In this document: positions 11,910 to 23,400 of the stretch, piece after piece | Layout of the letters: each line of letters starts with the position of its first letter | How positions within the stretch are numbered: the stretch's first letter is position 1 | DNA from: Celoporthe dispersa | Taxonomy: Eukaryota > Ascomycota > Sordariomycetes > Diaporthales > Cryphonectriaceae | Direction: 5' to 3' | DNA: 64,000 nt | NCBI GenBank assembly: GCA_016584495.1 | Contig: WAID01000003.1 | Location: 4,278,001 to 4,342,000, forward strand | Program-made: the position numbers and the translations under genes | The notes under the pieces: model-generated | Database searches by the model: none | What the model was told of the DNA's origin: nothing | What the model saw: only the letters and a program-made list of their open reading frames with translations

Positions 11910-13116
11910 TTAAGCAGCCTCGGCCTCCTCCTTCTTCTCCTCAACCTTCTTCTCCTCGGTGTCGGCAGCCGAGCCGGCGTTGAAGAGCTCCTCGTTTTCC
12001 TTTTGCGCCTTGATGAAAGCATCCTTGAAGAGGTTGGCGTCTGGAGACCAGTTAGCACAGGCAGCAGGATCAAGGCTGCGCAACAAAATACTTACTCTCG
12101 GAGTTGGCGAAGCGGATGGCCAGAGTGCAGGCCTCAGGCTCGCCCTCGCTGACATCGGCAGCAGCGTTCCACACCCAGGACCGGTCGGAGCCGACGTTCG
12201 GGGACAGCTTCATCTCGGGAACGACTACACGGCAAACGTTAGCCCCGCTTCGCTACACGGTCTCCCCGGCGGGAGCTCTGGCAGCCACGTGTACATACTG
12301 TAGTGGTTGGCGCAGACCTTGAGGGTCTTGTCGCGGCGCATGACCAGACGGGTCTTGCCGTTCTCCTTGTGCTTGAGCAGGCGAACGTCACCGGTGCCAC
12401 GCTCCTTCCACTCCTGAGTGTCCTTCTTGAAGACGAAGAGCTTGGCGCGCATCTTGAAGAGCTGCTCCTCGGACTCCTCGTTGGTCTTGGTCTCGACCTT
12501 CTCGGTCAGGCGGATCACAGGCTCGAAGTGCACGTCCTCGGACTCGGGAGCTTCCTCCTGCGGCGAGAGAAGAGAAAAAAGTCAGCAACAGCGGTCTGAG
12601 CAAGGAGACAGCTTGGCGTTTGTCGCGCGTGCCACAACACTAGTGAGCTCCTTTGCTGGAGGGGGTCCGACTGACCTCATCGCCCTCCTTAGCAGCGGCA
12701 GCAGCATCGCGCTGTGCCTTAGCACTGCCGGAGTTATCGCCACGGTCCTCGTCTTCGTCCTTCTTCTCCTTCTTCGCGCCACCGCCGAACATGGAAAAGA
12801 CGGCGGACGAGGTGACGGGGGCGGCGCCCTGGAGAACAGTCAGGTAGTGTCAGCATCATGGTCTCTCTTTCTCGTCCAGGCCAGCCACAGCAGAAAAGCG
12901 TTCAAATCTTTGCGCCGGCTGCTTGATTTCTTGCACAGCTCGGCACCGTCGCCTGCTGGCAGGTAACAGAACCATCAAGCTCGGCCAGCAGGCAAGCAGT
13001 GCAAGAGCCCAGAGACGACCAGCTCTACTACAGCCAGCAGCAAAGCTTCAGGCGCTCCAACGTACCTCAGGCTTGGTCTCCTCGACGGGCTTCTCAACGT
13101 TCTCGGCAGAAGACAT
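11910..13116 (-). CDS. YRB1: Ran-binding protein 1 (RanBP1/Yrb1)
   Basis: Predicted Ran-GTP-binding co-factor of RanGAP in nucleocytoplasmic transport. Five exons give 240 residues: 13116-13066, 12828-12676, 12557-12299, 12224-12096 and 12040-11910. Residues 1-70 are a variable acidic/Ala-rich leader. The Ran-binding domain follows: EPVIRLTEKVETKTNEESEE, LFVFKKDTQEWKERGTGDVR, LLKHKENGKTRLVMRRDKTL, the ANH motif, then RSWVWNAAADVSEGE and LAIRFANSENANLFKDAF. The tail is Lys/Glu-rich, as in yeast Yrb1. All introns are GT-AG; those at 12225-12298 and 12041-12095 contain good CTAAC branch points. Every junction keeps the frame and the domain is complete, so the gene should be functional. The length is normal for fungi. 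Confidence 0.95.
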
Positions 13117-14220
13117 GGCGACGACAGGTATATCGGAAGGGGATTTTGGGAAGAAAAAAGAAGTTGTTGGAAGAGGTGCGATCTGGTAACGCTTCGCAAG
13201 GACCCTTGGGAAAAACAAGGCCAAAATTACGTTAGCGGGGTGACTGGAGCGCGGCAGATAGCAAACCTCCTTGGAAAAGTTGGCCTCTGACAGGTGAAAC
13301 AGTTCCAGGAGGAAGGGCCGCAGGGGGAAACTGAAGCTTACCTGGTAATGAGAGGGGAATCTGTCTTAGGCTGAGGACCACAAACAAAGACTTGGGTATC
13401 AACAAGTTTGGTGGTTGCTTGTGTCAGGAGAAGAGGCAGGTCCAGGAACTACCCACCAACATTGCCCCTCATCAGTCAGAACCTGGCAGCCAGGCAGTCA
13501 GGGTGGGTCCGGTGGCAGCCAACGCACAGACCACCATTGTGCAGATTCACCAGGCCTACAGGGGGGGGGGGGCCGGGGGCGACTCTTACTTGTAATCAGT
13601 ACCTAGCATTCCTTTACCACCCGTGGCATGTTGTATACGACAATAGCAGCAAGCAGTCTCAAGAGATTCTTCAGGTCGTCACACACACGGTGGAAATTCA
13701 AAACAAGTCAAAATTACGGAAGGCATACCAGTGTAGATTCGTCAACTAAAGAAGCGCAAACATCAACGGCCAGGATCCCAACCATTTCCCTCCCTTATCC
13801 GAACGAGACCATGACTTTGCTTCCGGTTGACCATCCTTCTTTCACCCTTCTCCAGCACAAATAAGAAACATTCAACAAGTAAAACAAAAAAAGAAAAAAA
13901 GAAAACCAAAACCCTCCTTTGCCGTGTGGCGCCCGTGCCACACGAATGTGGTGATGAGACTGTCTGGCGTGTCGTGACTGTACATGCTGCTGGGGGCTGA
14001 AAGCAGAGGGGAATGGTGTGGTGGTGCGCCAATATCAACTGAAAACACAGACATGAAATGCGCGGGTCATGGCAGAGTATCAAAAATAAAGCCGGAACGC
14101 CAGCTTCCTTCCATCGTAGACCATTACCACCGTAATATGCCGTCCCTTCGGCGGCGGCGGGTGAAGGCAGCAGCCCCAGCCAGGCAGCGCATTCAAAGAC
14201 CTGACGAGGGGGGCAACCTA
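13117..14220. other. Intergenic between yrb1 and the 917-residue gene
   Basis: 1.1 kb that should contain the yrb1 promoter and leader plus the 3' flank of its upstream neighbour. A G10 run lies at 13561-13572. No gene is recognised. Confidence 0.5.
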
Positions 14221-16973
14221 CTAGATCGACCACCGTCCCTTGTCTTTGCAGCTGCCAGAGCGAGCACATTTGGCAGCCTCAGCCTCGGCCTCCCGTGCCT
14301 TCTTGGCCTTGGCAGACTCCGAGTGCTTCTTCGACATGAACTTGCGGGCCTCGCGCTCGTATGCCTCGTACTTCTCGGTTTGGCCCTGGATCTTCAGCCA
14401 CCAGAGCTTGGAGGCGATCTGGGCCTTGACGAGGGCGAGCTCGCTTTCGTCACGCAGGTCTTCGACATGACGGTGGCGATCCTTGGTCATCTGCTGGACG
14501 TCTCTCAGGAATGTGACAGCATCGTCTGGGCGGATCGAGTCCCTCATCCAGTCGTATGTCTCTTCAGCCTTCCTTGACGAGTAGTCCTGTGCCGACTTGG
14601 TGGTTTCCTTGATCGAGTCCCACCAAGAGGCAGCCTTGTCGAAAATTGGCGCATCAGCCGAGGCAAAGACGGAGGCATAGCTATCCTCCACCAATTTATA
14701 TACTCCGTCGGCAGTATCGCCCATCTTCTGGGCCACGTCGTGTAAGACGGTCTGAGCAGACCCGAAAGCCTTGTATAGATCATCGAAAAAGTCAGGACCG
14801 AAATCGACTGCAAAAGTCTCGTTGATCTTCGGCTTTCGTGTTGTGATGATGGATACATTGACTACACCGTGCGCCTCCTCATAAGGTATCTCGATGATGA
14901 TGCCCTCGTCGGTGCTGGACAGCTTTGTCTGTATGGCGGTGTCACCACGGAAGGCATCAATATCGATTGCTCCCTGGCCAGCCAGACCTCTTTCGTCCCG
15001 GAGGGAAGCTTGAGAAGGATCTCGTTGCTGCTGTACGGCTGAACGGAACACACCGTGTGTCTGGGCGCCTCTGAGCTCACAGTATAAGCAATATCAGAGA
15101 GAAAGCCCCCGAACGAAGGCGTCTCCGCAATCCTGACCGTCTTTGTCGAAGTGTGATTGATGGTAATGGTCGCAGTGGCCGCTGGTGCCTGCCCACTCAC
15201 AACTTCTGGGACGCGGGTCGAGTCTGAGACGGAAAACTGAGTAAAACAAGGAGCGATAATCTCGACGTAAGTCATCAGAGCAGCCAGGAAGCCCAACATG
15301 ACAACAGACCACCGGTAACAGAGGTCGCGGTCCCATCGCTCCAGGAGATCGCCCGCAGTCTCTTGGATTAGAGCCTTCCAGCCCTTGGACTTTGCGCCAG
15401 ACGGCCCCTGTCCACTGCTGGCCAGTGAGATGTCCTTTCTCGTTTTCTCACCAGCCCCTGAGGCTGACTTCTGAAGGCCGGTCAAAAAGGCGAGATTCTG
15501 ATTCATCTGGCGGTTGTCAATGTCGAGGAAAGAGTTCACGTCGATGGGGAACCTCAGCTCGGTCTTTGAGTCTCTCGACTCGAGTGAGACGCAGACGGAA
15601 TGCTCATGCATGCAGTTGAGCCAGCGGCTCGGATCTGGGCCGTTACGGTCGTCGAAAACTGAGGCTTCGGAGATGAAAAGAGTGGGAATAGCATGACGAC
15701 GACAGAACTCCAAGGTCGTACGCAGAACTCTCAGCGACTCATCGGTTTCATGCTCGGCGTCGGAGCAGAAGAACACAGCGATGTGAGGCAGAGACCACGC
15801 AGGCTGGACACGCGCCCCCTCAGGACCACCAGCCGGGACGGACTTGTACTTCTTGCCGCCGTTTCCGCTATTGAGCGTCAGAGAGTAGATGATATCGTCT
15901 CTGAAGTAGCTCGAGTCGATGGGTATCCTCTCGGCGTCAGTGCAGGTATCTACCTTGATCTGAAACGCAGATGCCTGCATGAGCTCGACATCGCGGTCTT
16001 TGACAGCCCCAAAAGTAACAGGCACGATGTTGTAGACACCCTCGGTACTTCGTTCCAGCATCTTGTTTGCGTTGTAGTCTCCAGAGGAAGAACAGGTGAT
16101 GGCACGAGAGATCTTGAGTATTATCTCGCCCTGCAAAACCACATCGCCAACATAAAGGACGTGGAAGACCTCGTCGGTCGAGAGGCAGTCCTGGGACATG
16201 GTCTGCCTGATGGTGGCAGACAAGCGATTCGGCGCATGGCCCAAGCCAGCCTTCTCAAAGAACCTAGCAGCCTCCTCTTCACTAAACTCCTTGATTGTGT
16301 GCTTGACAGAGATCTTGTCGATGTGAACGTCAGCATCGTCCGGCTCGATGAACTCGATGGACCCGGTATGGATGGCGGTGCTCGAGGTCGGTGCGAACGG
16401 TCCGGGTTGGTCGAGAGAGCTCCGCAGAATCTCATCCGCGTCTGGACGCTCGTATGGAGAGAAAGACTGCTCAGAACGGGCGTGATCATCATCTCCGTCG
16501 TCCTCTTTCTCGATTTCCTGCTCCGCTTCATGCTCAGGCTCGGACTCGGCCTCGGACTCAGAATCCGTAGCCATGGTGCTAGCCGCACTGACACTCATGT
16601 CATCGAGACCATGGAAAGCCTGGACCTCCTCCGGGTTGGGATATCGCTCGAACTCAGAGAGAGACTCGGACATGGAATCCGCTCGCTCGTCCTGGCTGCT
16701 GGTCTCCTCGACCTCTCGAGGGATGAACTCGAAGGATGACTCGGACAGACCATGGTCAGAGAGGTCCTGGGAGTGAGGTCGGGACGCCATGATGTCGGGC
16801 GAACTGGACGATACCCAGATGGCAAGTTGCTGGCTGCCTTGTGGGCGTGGAAATCGTAAGGTTGGAACAGAACTCGAGACCGAGTCGTCAGATCTCAACC
16901 GTGTCGAGTGTTCTTCAGCAGGAGAGCTGGCTTGCTTGTCTCGGGGGTCCTGACGATCGGGCTGTCGTTCCAT
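14221..16973 (-). CDS. Unknown single-span membrane protein, about 917 residues, with one frameshift
   Basis: Family not recognised. It appears to be a single exon from the ATG at 16973 to the TAG at 14221. The first 200 residues are acidic and Ser/Glu-rich. A folded part follows (VFHVLYVGDVVLQGEIILKI, LPHIAVFFCSDAEHETDESL, CRRHAIPTLFISEASVFDDR). One membrane segment lies around residue 575 (WSVVMLGFLAALMTYVEIIA), then a Thr-rich stretch, a second folded region and a Lys/Glu/Ala-rich helical tail rich in AREAEAEAAK-like sequence. At 14972-14974 the frame breaks: LPSGTKEVWLA in one frame continues as GAIDIDAFRGDTAIQ in another. One missing G in GCCAGGGAG would restore a single open frame of 918 codons. 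A GT-AG pair flanks the break but is only 14 nt long, too short to splice. The domain order suggests a cytosolic N-terminal regulatory region on an internal membrane; this is inference only. Confidence 0.7.
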
Positions 16974-19416
16974 CACGCACAGGAAGATGTCAGCCTCGCC
17001 GGGTCCACGTCATACCTCGACGACTCGAGGCGCTCAGAGGATAGGGTGAGGTTCAGACGGAATGGGAAGATGACAGTGGGAGGGTCGGCTTGGAGATCAG
17101 GACGTATTCTTTAGACGTCGATACGAGAGGTGTCTGAGGCAGGAGTGAGGCGGACTGAAGTGTTGGTGGGGTGAGGGGCACTGAAAGGGGAGAGGACGGT
17201 TGGTGCTACGCTAAGATGGAACAAGGAGGGGGGGAGGGAGGGAGCTCGATGGAGCAGCCCACGGAGGAGCAGCCTTGGAAGGCTTGAAGGCAAGGGTTTG
17301 GTAGATAGGCGACAGTCTCGATATCAAGAGCAAAAGAGAGGGGGAAGAGGAAATCAGCTACCAACTGACAGATGAGTGATATTGCTCAGTTGCTGAGATT
17401 CTGCCCGGAAACTGGTTGCCCTGTTCGCCTTGTTGTGAATGGGGATGCTGCCTGGCGTCCCCGAGGTTGAAGCTGCCTTGCTCGACAGGGTCAGGTGGGG
17501 AAACCATGGACCAGCTGGCAGCCCAGCCTATTTCCAGAGCAATATGGAGCAGTCAATAAGGGGTGGATGAGTGGTCTTACGGCTTGTTCGGCCGTGTTGG
17601 TCGTCCCGTCTAGATGAGAAGGCAAAGCAGCGGTCGCTCCGCTTCCTCGAGGGTGGCGGCTGTTGTTGCTGTTGTTGTTGTTGCTGCTGCTGCTGCTACT
17701 ACTGCTGTGAGTTGTCAAGACGGTGGACCACTTCGATCCTTGAGAGTGTCGGGAGTGGGGAACGAGCTCGGAGGGGCGGATCAGGCGGGTTGGGATTATG
17801 AAGTCAGGTCAAGTGTCAGAGGTTGAGGACCAGGCTGGCCTGCAAAGGAGTGGCGGACGGATGCATGGGATGGGGGAACCTTTTAGGGCAGAATGAAAGG
17901 AAGGGCGAATGACTGCGAACCAAGCTACAGCGCACCGCTGTGCAGAGTGCAAAAAGACCTGCCGATCTGTCCAGGCAGGCGCCCTAATCCAGTGGGCGAA
18001 TGCTCTATAAGGCTTGCATTTACTGCGTACGTGACCCCTCTTTCCCTCCCCTAGGGAACCGTAAACGGTGGTAGCACCTGGGACTAGGGGTTTAATTGAT
18101 TGCAGGAGCCCCATTAAACAGCTGGCATGTGCCTTAACACCACAGCCTTGATAGGTCTATTAATGACGCCCTGCACCGCCGTCCCGAGCCAGCCAGGTAT
18201 CCCCAACTCCTCGACCTTATCATTGCTCGTCGATCCCCTCTAACAAGGTCGAGCTCGACAGCACCGGCACCTGCGCTAGAACATGACGGTCGAGCTTAGC
18301 CGCGGCCAGAGAGCAAAGGTGCTCGCTCTGTTAGGTGACGAAGTCGCGATAGTGGGGTCCAGGCGGGAGACTGACAGGTCCCCACCTAGGCCTCACTACC
18401 CCACGTCTTATCGTCAGCCCTGTGGGCCTCGTATCGACGAGTCGCTCTGGCCACGGTGCCGGAGAGAATGAATGATGAGGACATTTTTGACCGCCATAAC
18501 AAATGGTCAACCGGCACCTTTGGCGGTGATGAGCCTAGGCCAAGAAAGAGGGGTGTGGGAGTGTGCGTCCAGCCGGCAGATACATACGCACCTGCTCACA
18601 CATGACAGCCGAGAGAGGGACTCCCTGTGCCAGGCTGCAGTACGCACGATAATTATACGCCACGTTTGTCTTTTTCTTTCCAGTTCACATTCCACAAACA
18701 GTCCTACAGCAGAATCCTATTTGTGATCCAGAGTCGTTGAGGTTACAAGGCTTCGAACTTTTGCTTTTTTTTTTTCTACCGTCTCGGTGATGGGTATCTT
18801 TGTCCTGTCTTTGAGTCTATTTACCATTCCATCAACACCCTCGAGGCCTCGTCATGACCTATTCCAGCGAGGCTTCCCAGACCGTTCGCAGAACCAGGCC
18901 AGCCGTATCATCGTCAGCCAGACAGGTCCCCTACTCCTGGACCTAGGCTTTATCAATGACCCATTCATGGCCTGCTGTCATCGTTTCTTCTGTCATGCCA
19001 ACGCTCTCGGAGACGAGCAGCTGAGCGTCAACAGACTCGCGATGATTATCAGCGCGCTCCGTCCACACGGCCAACCCCTTGCGGGAGACGGCTGATGAGG
19101 ATGACCTGGGTCGGGTGGCGCCGTATTCATTCAATTCATCGTAGTCATACATTATAGTAGATCAGGTGAAGAGCAGTGGGGGGCTTCATTGAGTCGTTGT
19201 CGTTGTCCTTGTTGAGATCGACCCGGGTCGGCACCTGAGATCAAGCACCTGTTCTACTTCCGCGTCCGGAATACGAGCTTTCTTGCCCGGGGGGATGCGG
19301 AAGCACGGAGAGGAGAGGAGGGGTAGTATGGGTGATGTAGTAGCGTAGTAGTAGTAGTAGTAGCAGTCGAGTTCAGCGCCCGAGTTGCGCTGTGCGTCCT
19401 CTCTCGGCAGCTCCGC
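16974..19416. other. Intergenic upstream of the 917-residue gene and 3' of the phosducin-like gene
   Basis: 2.4 kb without a supported gene. The part near 16974-17350 is probably the leader and promoter of the 917-residue gene. It includes a CTG/CTT repeat (listed separately) and a TAG repeat near 19340-19365. A 69-codon minus-strand frame at 18943-19152 begins with ATG but has no recognisable features. Confidence 0.45.
17660..17707. repeat. Imperfect CTG/GTT trinucleotide repeat
   Basis: About 16 trinucleotide units (GTT, GCT and ACT types) in non-coding DNA. On the minus strand it would encode Ser/Asn runs in a short open frame that shows no other support. Confidence 0.9.
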
Positions 19417-20366
19417 TCAGATGATGCCGTGCCGCTGAAACAGCTTCTTCAGTGAGGTGGTGTCGAAGTCATCATCCTCAGGGATCATGTCGATCAAGGC
19501 CGTCAGGTTGGCGAACAGGTCGCCCTGGTTGCGGTATGCCAGCACGGCGGGTACACCGGCGCTGTCGAATTCGATCTCCTCGTAGTGAACCTTGACAAAA
19601 CGGGTGTTTGGGTTCTGCAACACCAGTGGTCCCAGTGCAGACTCGATCAGGGAGCAGACCTCAGACTACAGCGGCGGTCAGCATGTGCGTTGTTGGTGGT
19701 CTAGGGAGGAGAAGAAGAAGAGAAAGAAGGGGAGATGCGTACCTCTGGGTCATAGACGAAGACGACGACGGTGGTGTCGCTAGACACCTTCTCGATAGCA
19801 TCCAGGTAGCCCATGGCATCAACTTTCTCGAAGCGACCATAGCTCCGAGCGCTAGGGCTGGTCCTCCGGTTCCGCACCCTCGAGCGGTCTTCGGACTCGA
19901 GCTCGCGGCGCCTCGATTCGCGCCACTGCCGCAGGAACTGCTCCTCGTCCTCATCGCCGCTGTGCTCCTCGGAGTCGCTGCTCTTGGAGTCGCTGCTCAT
20001 CTTCATCGAGGTCAGGCCGATGACGCTCCTCCTGGCGTTGCGCATCTTCTCGCCCCACTTGGAGGACTTCTTGGCCTTCTCGAAGCTGCGCGCGTCGGCG
20101 ATGACCCCCTTTACGCCGGTCGCGCGCCCCGCATCGAAGCTGGCAGGTGGCAGCTGCACCGGACGGTCGTTTCCTGGCATACGCATGGCGGCGTCGATCT
20201 TTGCGGCACGGTACTGTTCCTCCTCGTCGTCACTGTTGTCTCTGGCGTGTAGCTCTCGCTCGTGGGCGGCCTCTTCTCTGTCCTCAGGGTGGACGTTGTC
20301 GTCGGGGTCGGCACTATTCTTAGCAAGGAAGTCGTCGAATTCTTCCTGTGCGGCAGTCTTAGACAT
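19417..20366 (-). CDS. Phosducin-like protein (PhLP; Bdm-1/PhnA type)
   Basis: Predicted cytosolic co-chaperone that helps assemble and stabilise the G-beta-gamma dimer; fungal members include Cryphonectria Bdm-1 and Aspergillus PhnA. Two exons, 20366-19743 and 19665-19417, give 290 residues. Residues 1-45 are acidic, helical and Glu/Asp-rich. The thioredoxin-like domain starts near residue 175 (GRFEKVDAMGYLDAIEKV, TTVVVFVYDPE) and runs across the 77-bp intron into CSLIESALGPLVLQNPNTRF, VPAVLAYRNQGDLFANLTAL and the C-terminal DFDTTSLKKLFQRHGII. The intron (GTACGC to TAG) is phase 0 and removes in-frame noise. The length fits the family. It lies 8.5 kb downstream (in its own direction) of the G-beta gene on the same strand, which fits a shared role but not co-transcription. 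Confidence 0.88.
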
Positions 20367-20453
20367 GATGGGCAAGAGAGGGGAGGAGGAAGGGTGAGGG
20401 GAGCGACAGGCGACGGCGATGTATTAATAGAGGTGGTCTGGTTGTGTGTGTGT

Positions 20454-20484
<31 letters not shown>

Positions 20485-23400
20485 GTCCGGTCCCAGCAGG
20501 TCGGGGATGGTCAGATGTCCGGGCAAGGGTTGGCAGGCTCTGTTTCCAGGAGGGATGGGCGTTGTTTTGAGAAAGCGGAGCGGAACCACGGTTGCGTCGA
20601 ATGTACTGCGGTACACGCACGCGTAAGTACTATAGCCAGCAGGGCAGAAGTATCTGGGCGCTGGGGCTGGCCCGGGGGGGGAGGGATATCTGGACCCAAT
20701 TAGGAGGTCAAGTACCTGGTGACTGGGCTGTCGTCGTGGCTGGGCAGGGAGCAGTCTTGCTCGTCAGGATGGACCCCGTGTCGGATCCCAGGAGAGATTG
20801 TCACGAGGTATGCCGGGAGCTGGCTGGCCTGGTTGGGCTGGAACTGGGGAAGGAGGGAGGAGTGTGGTCATGCACAGGAGATCGGGTAGACCGTGCGAGG
20901 TGTCGTGGTCGAGCGAGGAGTCCTTGTGGTGGTGTTCTGTCGCGGAACGAGGCACGGGAGAGCGAGAGAGGTGAGAGGAGGCTGCTCCTGGATGGGCTAG
21001 GCAGTCCGTGGCGTGCGTGCATGGTCCGGTGTGGTGTGCTGCAGCCGTGTTAGGTGTGGCAGGGCAGAGGACAGGGCTGGCTGGGCTTGAGCCTGGGCCC
21101 TGGGCTCTCGCTGCTGGCACGGAGAATGCGGTGTGGGCTTTCCTGTTGTGGGGAAACGAGAAGGCAGGGCGTCGGGAAGCGGCGAGGCTAGCACCCCTGT
21201 CAGTCCTGCGCTGTGTCAGGGTGTTTCAGGTCCACTGCGTGCTTGGCCGGTAGGGTGGGCGGGGGTGGGTGCGTGGCCCTGACTGAACTTTTTTTTTTCT
21301 CTTTCTTTCTCTCTCTCCTCCCTCTCCTTCTTTCTTACCTACCTTCCTCTTGGGATTGTGGCGCAAGCGTCAGTCCACGTGGGCATAGTATGACTGTGGT
21401 GCATAATACGGGTGTAAAAATATACCTGGTCCTGTAGTGCTGTACTTTTTTGTTTATTGCCTGGACCAGGGCGGTGAATAGGGGCAAATGGCAGCCATCA
21501 GGACTATCATGCGTGGAAGATACCACCGGGCTCATCTGGACGGGCATACCGCTGATCATGCACATGGTGTCATGGCACAGTGCTACCAAAATTATTTTTA
21601 AGGTTTACTACAGGCACACGGCGCTGGACCAGGTGGTGTCCCGTTCAGCTCGGTGCGAGGGCGTCGAGAGGGTCCAGAGACAATACCGCACCAAGTCATA
21701 CCGCACATGGCATGCAGCAAGCAGCAGCTTTGGCGGGAAATCGATGCCTAGGTCTGTCGACCGCAGGAGAGCAGATCCTGGCGCAGATGAAAGGCAGAGA
21801 AGTGGGTACAAGCTTGGCCGTGGTGGAAGGATCAAGATCAAAATTGATCGCATCTCTTTTTTTTCCTGGCTTGGGAGTGTCGCATCCCGCACGGCACTGC
21901 ACAGCAGTGGGCAGCCCAGGCTAGTACAGATCTCGCTCCGTATGAACTATGCACAGCATATGCGTGAGACGGTCTACATGTCAGATCTGGCTGGTGGGCA
22001 GACAAGGCCACCGTCCTTTTGTCCTCACACCCTCTCCCCCCCTCTCTCTCTCTCACATCCTGCTGCAGCTCTTTTCGCATGTTCCCTTCCTGCCTTCTTC
22101 CTTCTCGCGGGCTTCGAGAACGCAAAGCCAGTCCTCGTGGCCAACCGGGATTGCCACCCACCCACCCCCCCTGCAGCCCTGCACCCATGTATCCCTGCCG
22201 GCGCTGCGCATGGGTCACCCCCGGGCGATCTGCCTGCGTTGACGCCTTCCCTAGGGGAAAACAGGACAATGCTGGCTCGGACATGCTCGAGGGCAGTCGC
22301 ACAAAAATAGATCCCGACAACCTTCATTCTGCAATGCTTGTTCTGCTTCTCCTGCTTCTTCTGCCGTGACCTCGGTACCAGACAACGACGTCGTTCCGAT
22401 CAGTCAATCACGTACTTGCCTGTCGGTTACGCCCCTCTGGTTACGGGCTACGTATGTGCTCTGTCTGGTACGGGGGCCCCCACCGCTTATCAGGCATCTT
22501 TTGATAGAATTTCGCAGGTGGCTCATGGACCTCGCAATCATCGTCACATTCGAGGTCAACCGCCGAGTCCCGCTGTTCTCACCACCCGTCATCGTGACCA
22601 TTTCCGCCGCGCTGCAGCTGGGAACCGAGATGTGGTCTCCGCTTGGGATGTCATGCAGGCTAAGACAGTGTGTCCAGGGCATTTGCCGACCATGACTCTT
22701 CCACGCGTAAACCCTCCTAGGGTGCTTCATCATGTCCGGCCGGCTCTTGAGCGGGGGGTATGTACTACGCCTTTGAACGGATGGTTTATGGGTTTTTGGG
22801 GGGGGGAGGGGGGAGGGGGAGGGGGAAGAAGGTGGGCGAACGGGTCGCGAGTATCTCGGCACTGCCAGTGAGCAGCCACGCTGTCCAAAACTCTCCGCCC
22901 CATGCGTGGGCTCTCTGCCCACACCGTCCTCCCCCGGCTGAGGAGCTCACCACGCGGGCTGACTGACAGTGCATCCTCCAGTCTCTCCCCGCATACTCGA
23001 GGCAGACGTTGGATGTCGATACACCTCCTTTCACTGGTCAGCGGTGCGAGGCGGCTGGCGTTTGTACCAGGCACCAGGCCAGTGCTGCTGGACTGATGTA
23101 TATCCTGGCTTCTGGGTCCGAGTGCAGCCGATAGGGCTGAGCTGCTGTACGCGGTGTTGTTGTGGCAAGTGTCACATTTTGTTTCCCTTTCCGGAAGATT
23201 CAGCTGGTGGCGCGACGGTGCATCAGATCACACTACCAGCTGACAGAACACGTCCCGATTATGCATGGCCTTATTCTTGCCTGTTTGCTGACCGTCTTTG
23301 TCTGTTTCACAGAGTCATGAGCCCCAGGTTGAAGGAATCCTAGATCTAAATCCTTGGGCGAAGGAAGCCGGGGGCCTCGTCTGGCCTGGCAGCCTTGCTC

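Noticed and set aside
15693..16739. 348-codon frame antisense to the 917-residue gene
   Set aside because: A shadow of the true coding frame; the minus strand carries the longer open and protein-like reading.
18943..19152. 69-codon minus-strand frame starting with ATG
   Set aside because: Too short and featureless to support as a gene.
21450..22310. 286-codon plus-strand frame
   Set aside because: Composition is random-like, with no domain or splice support.
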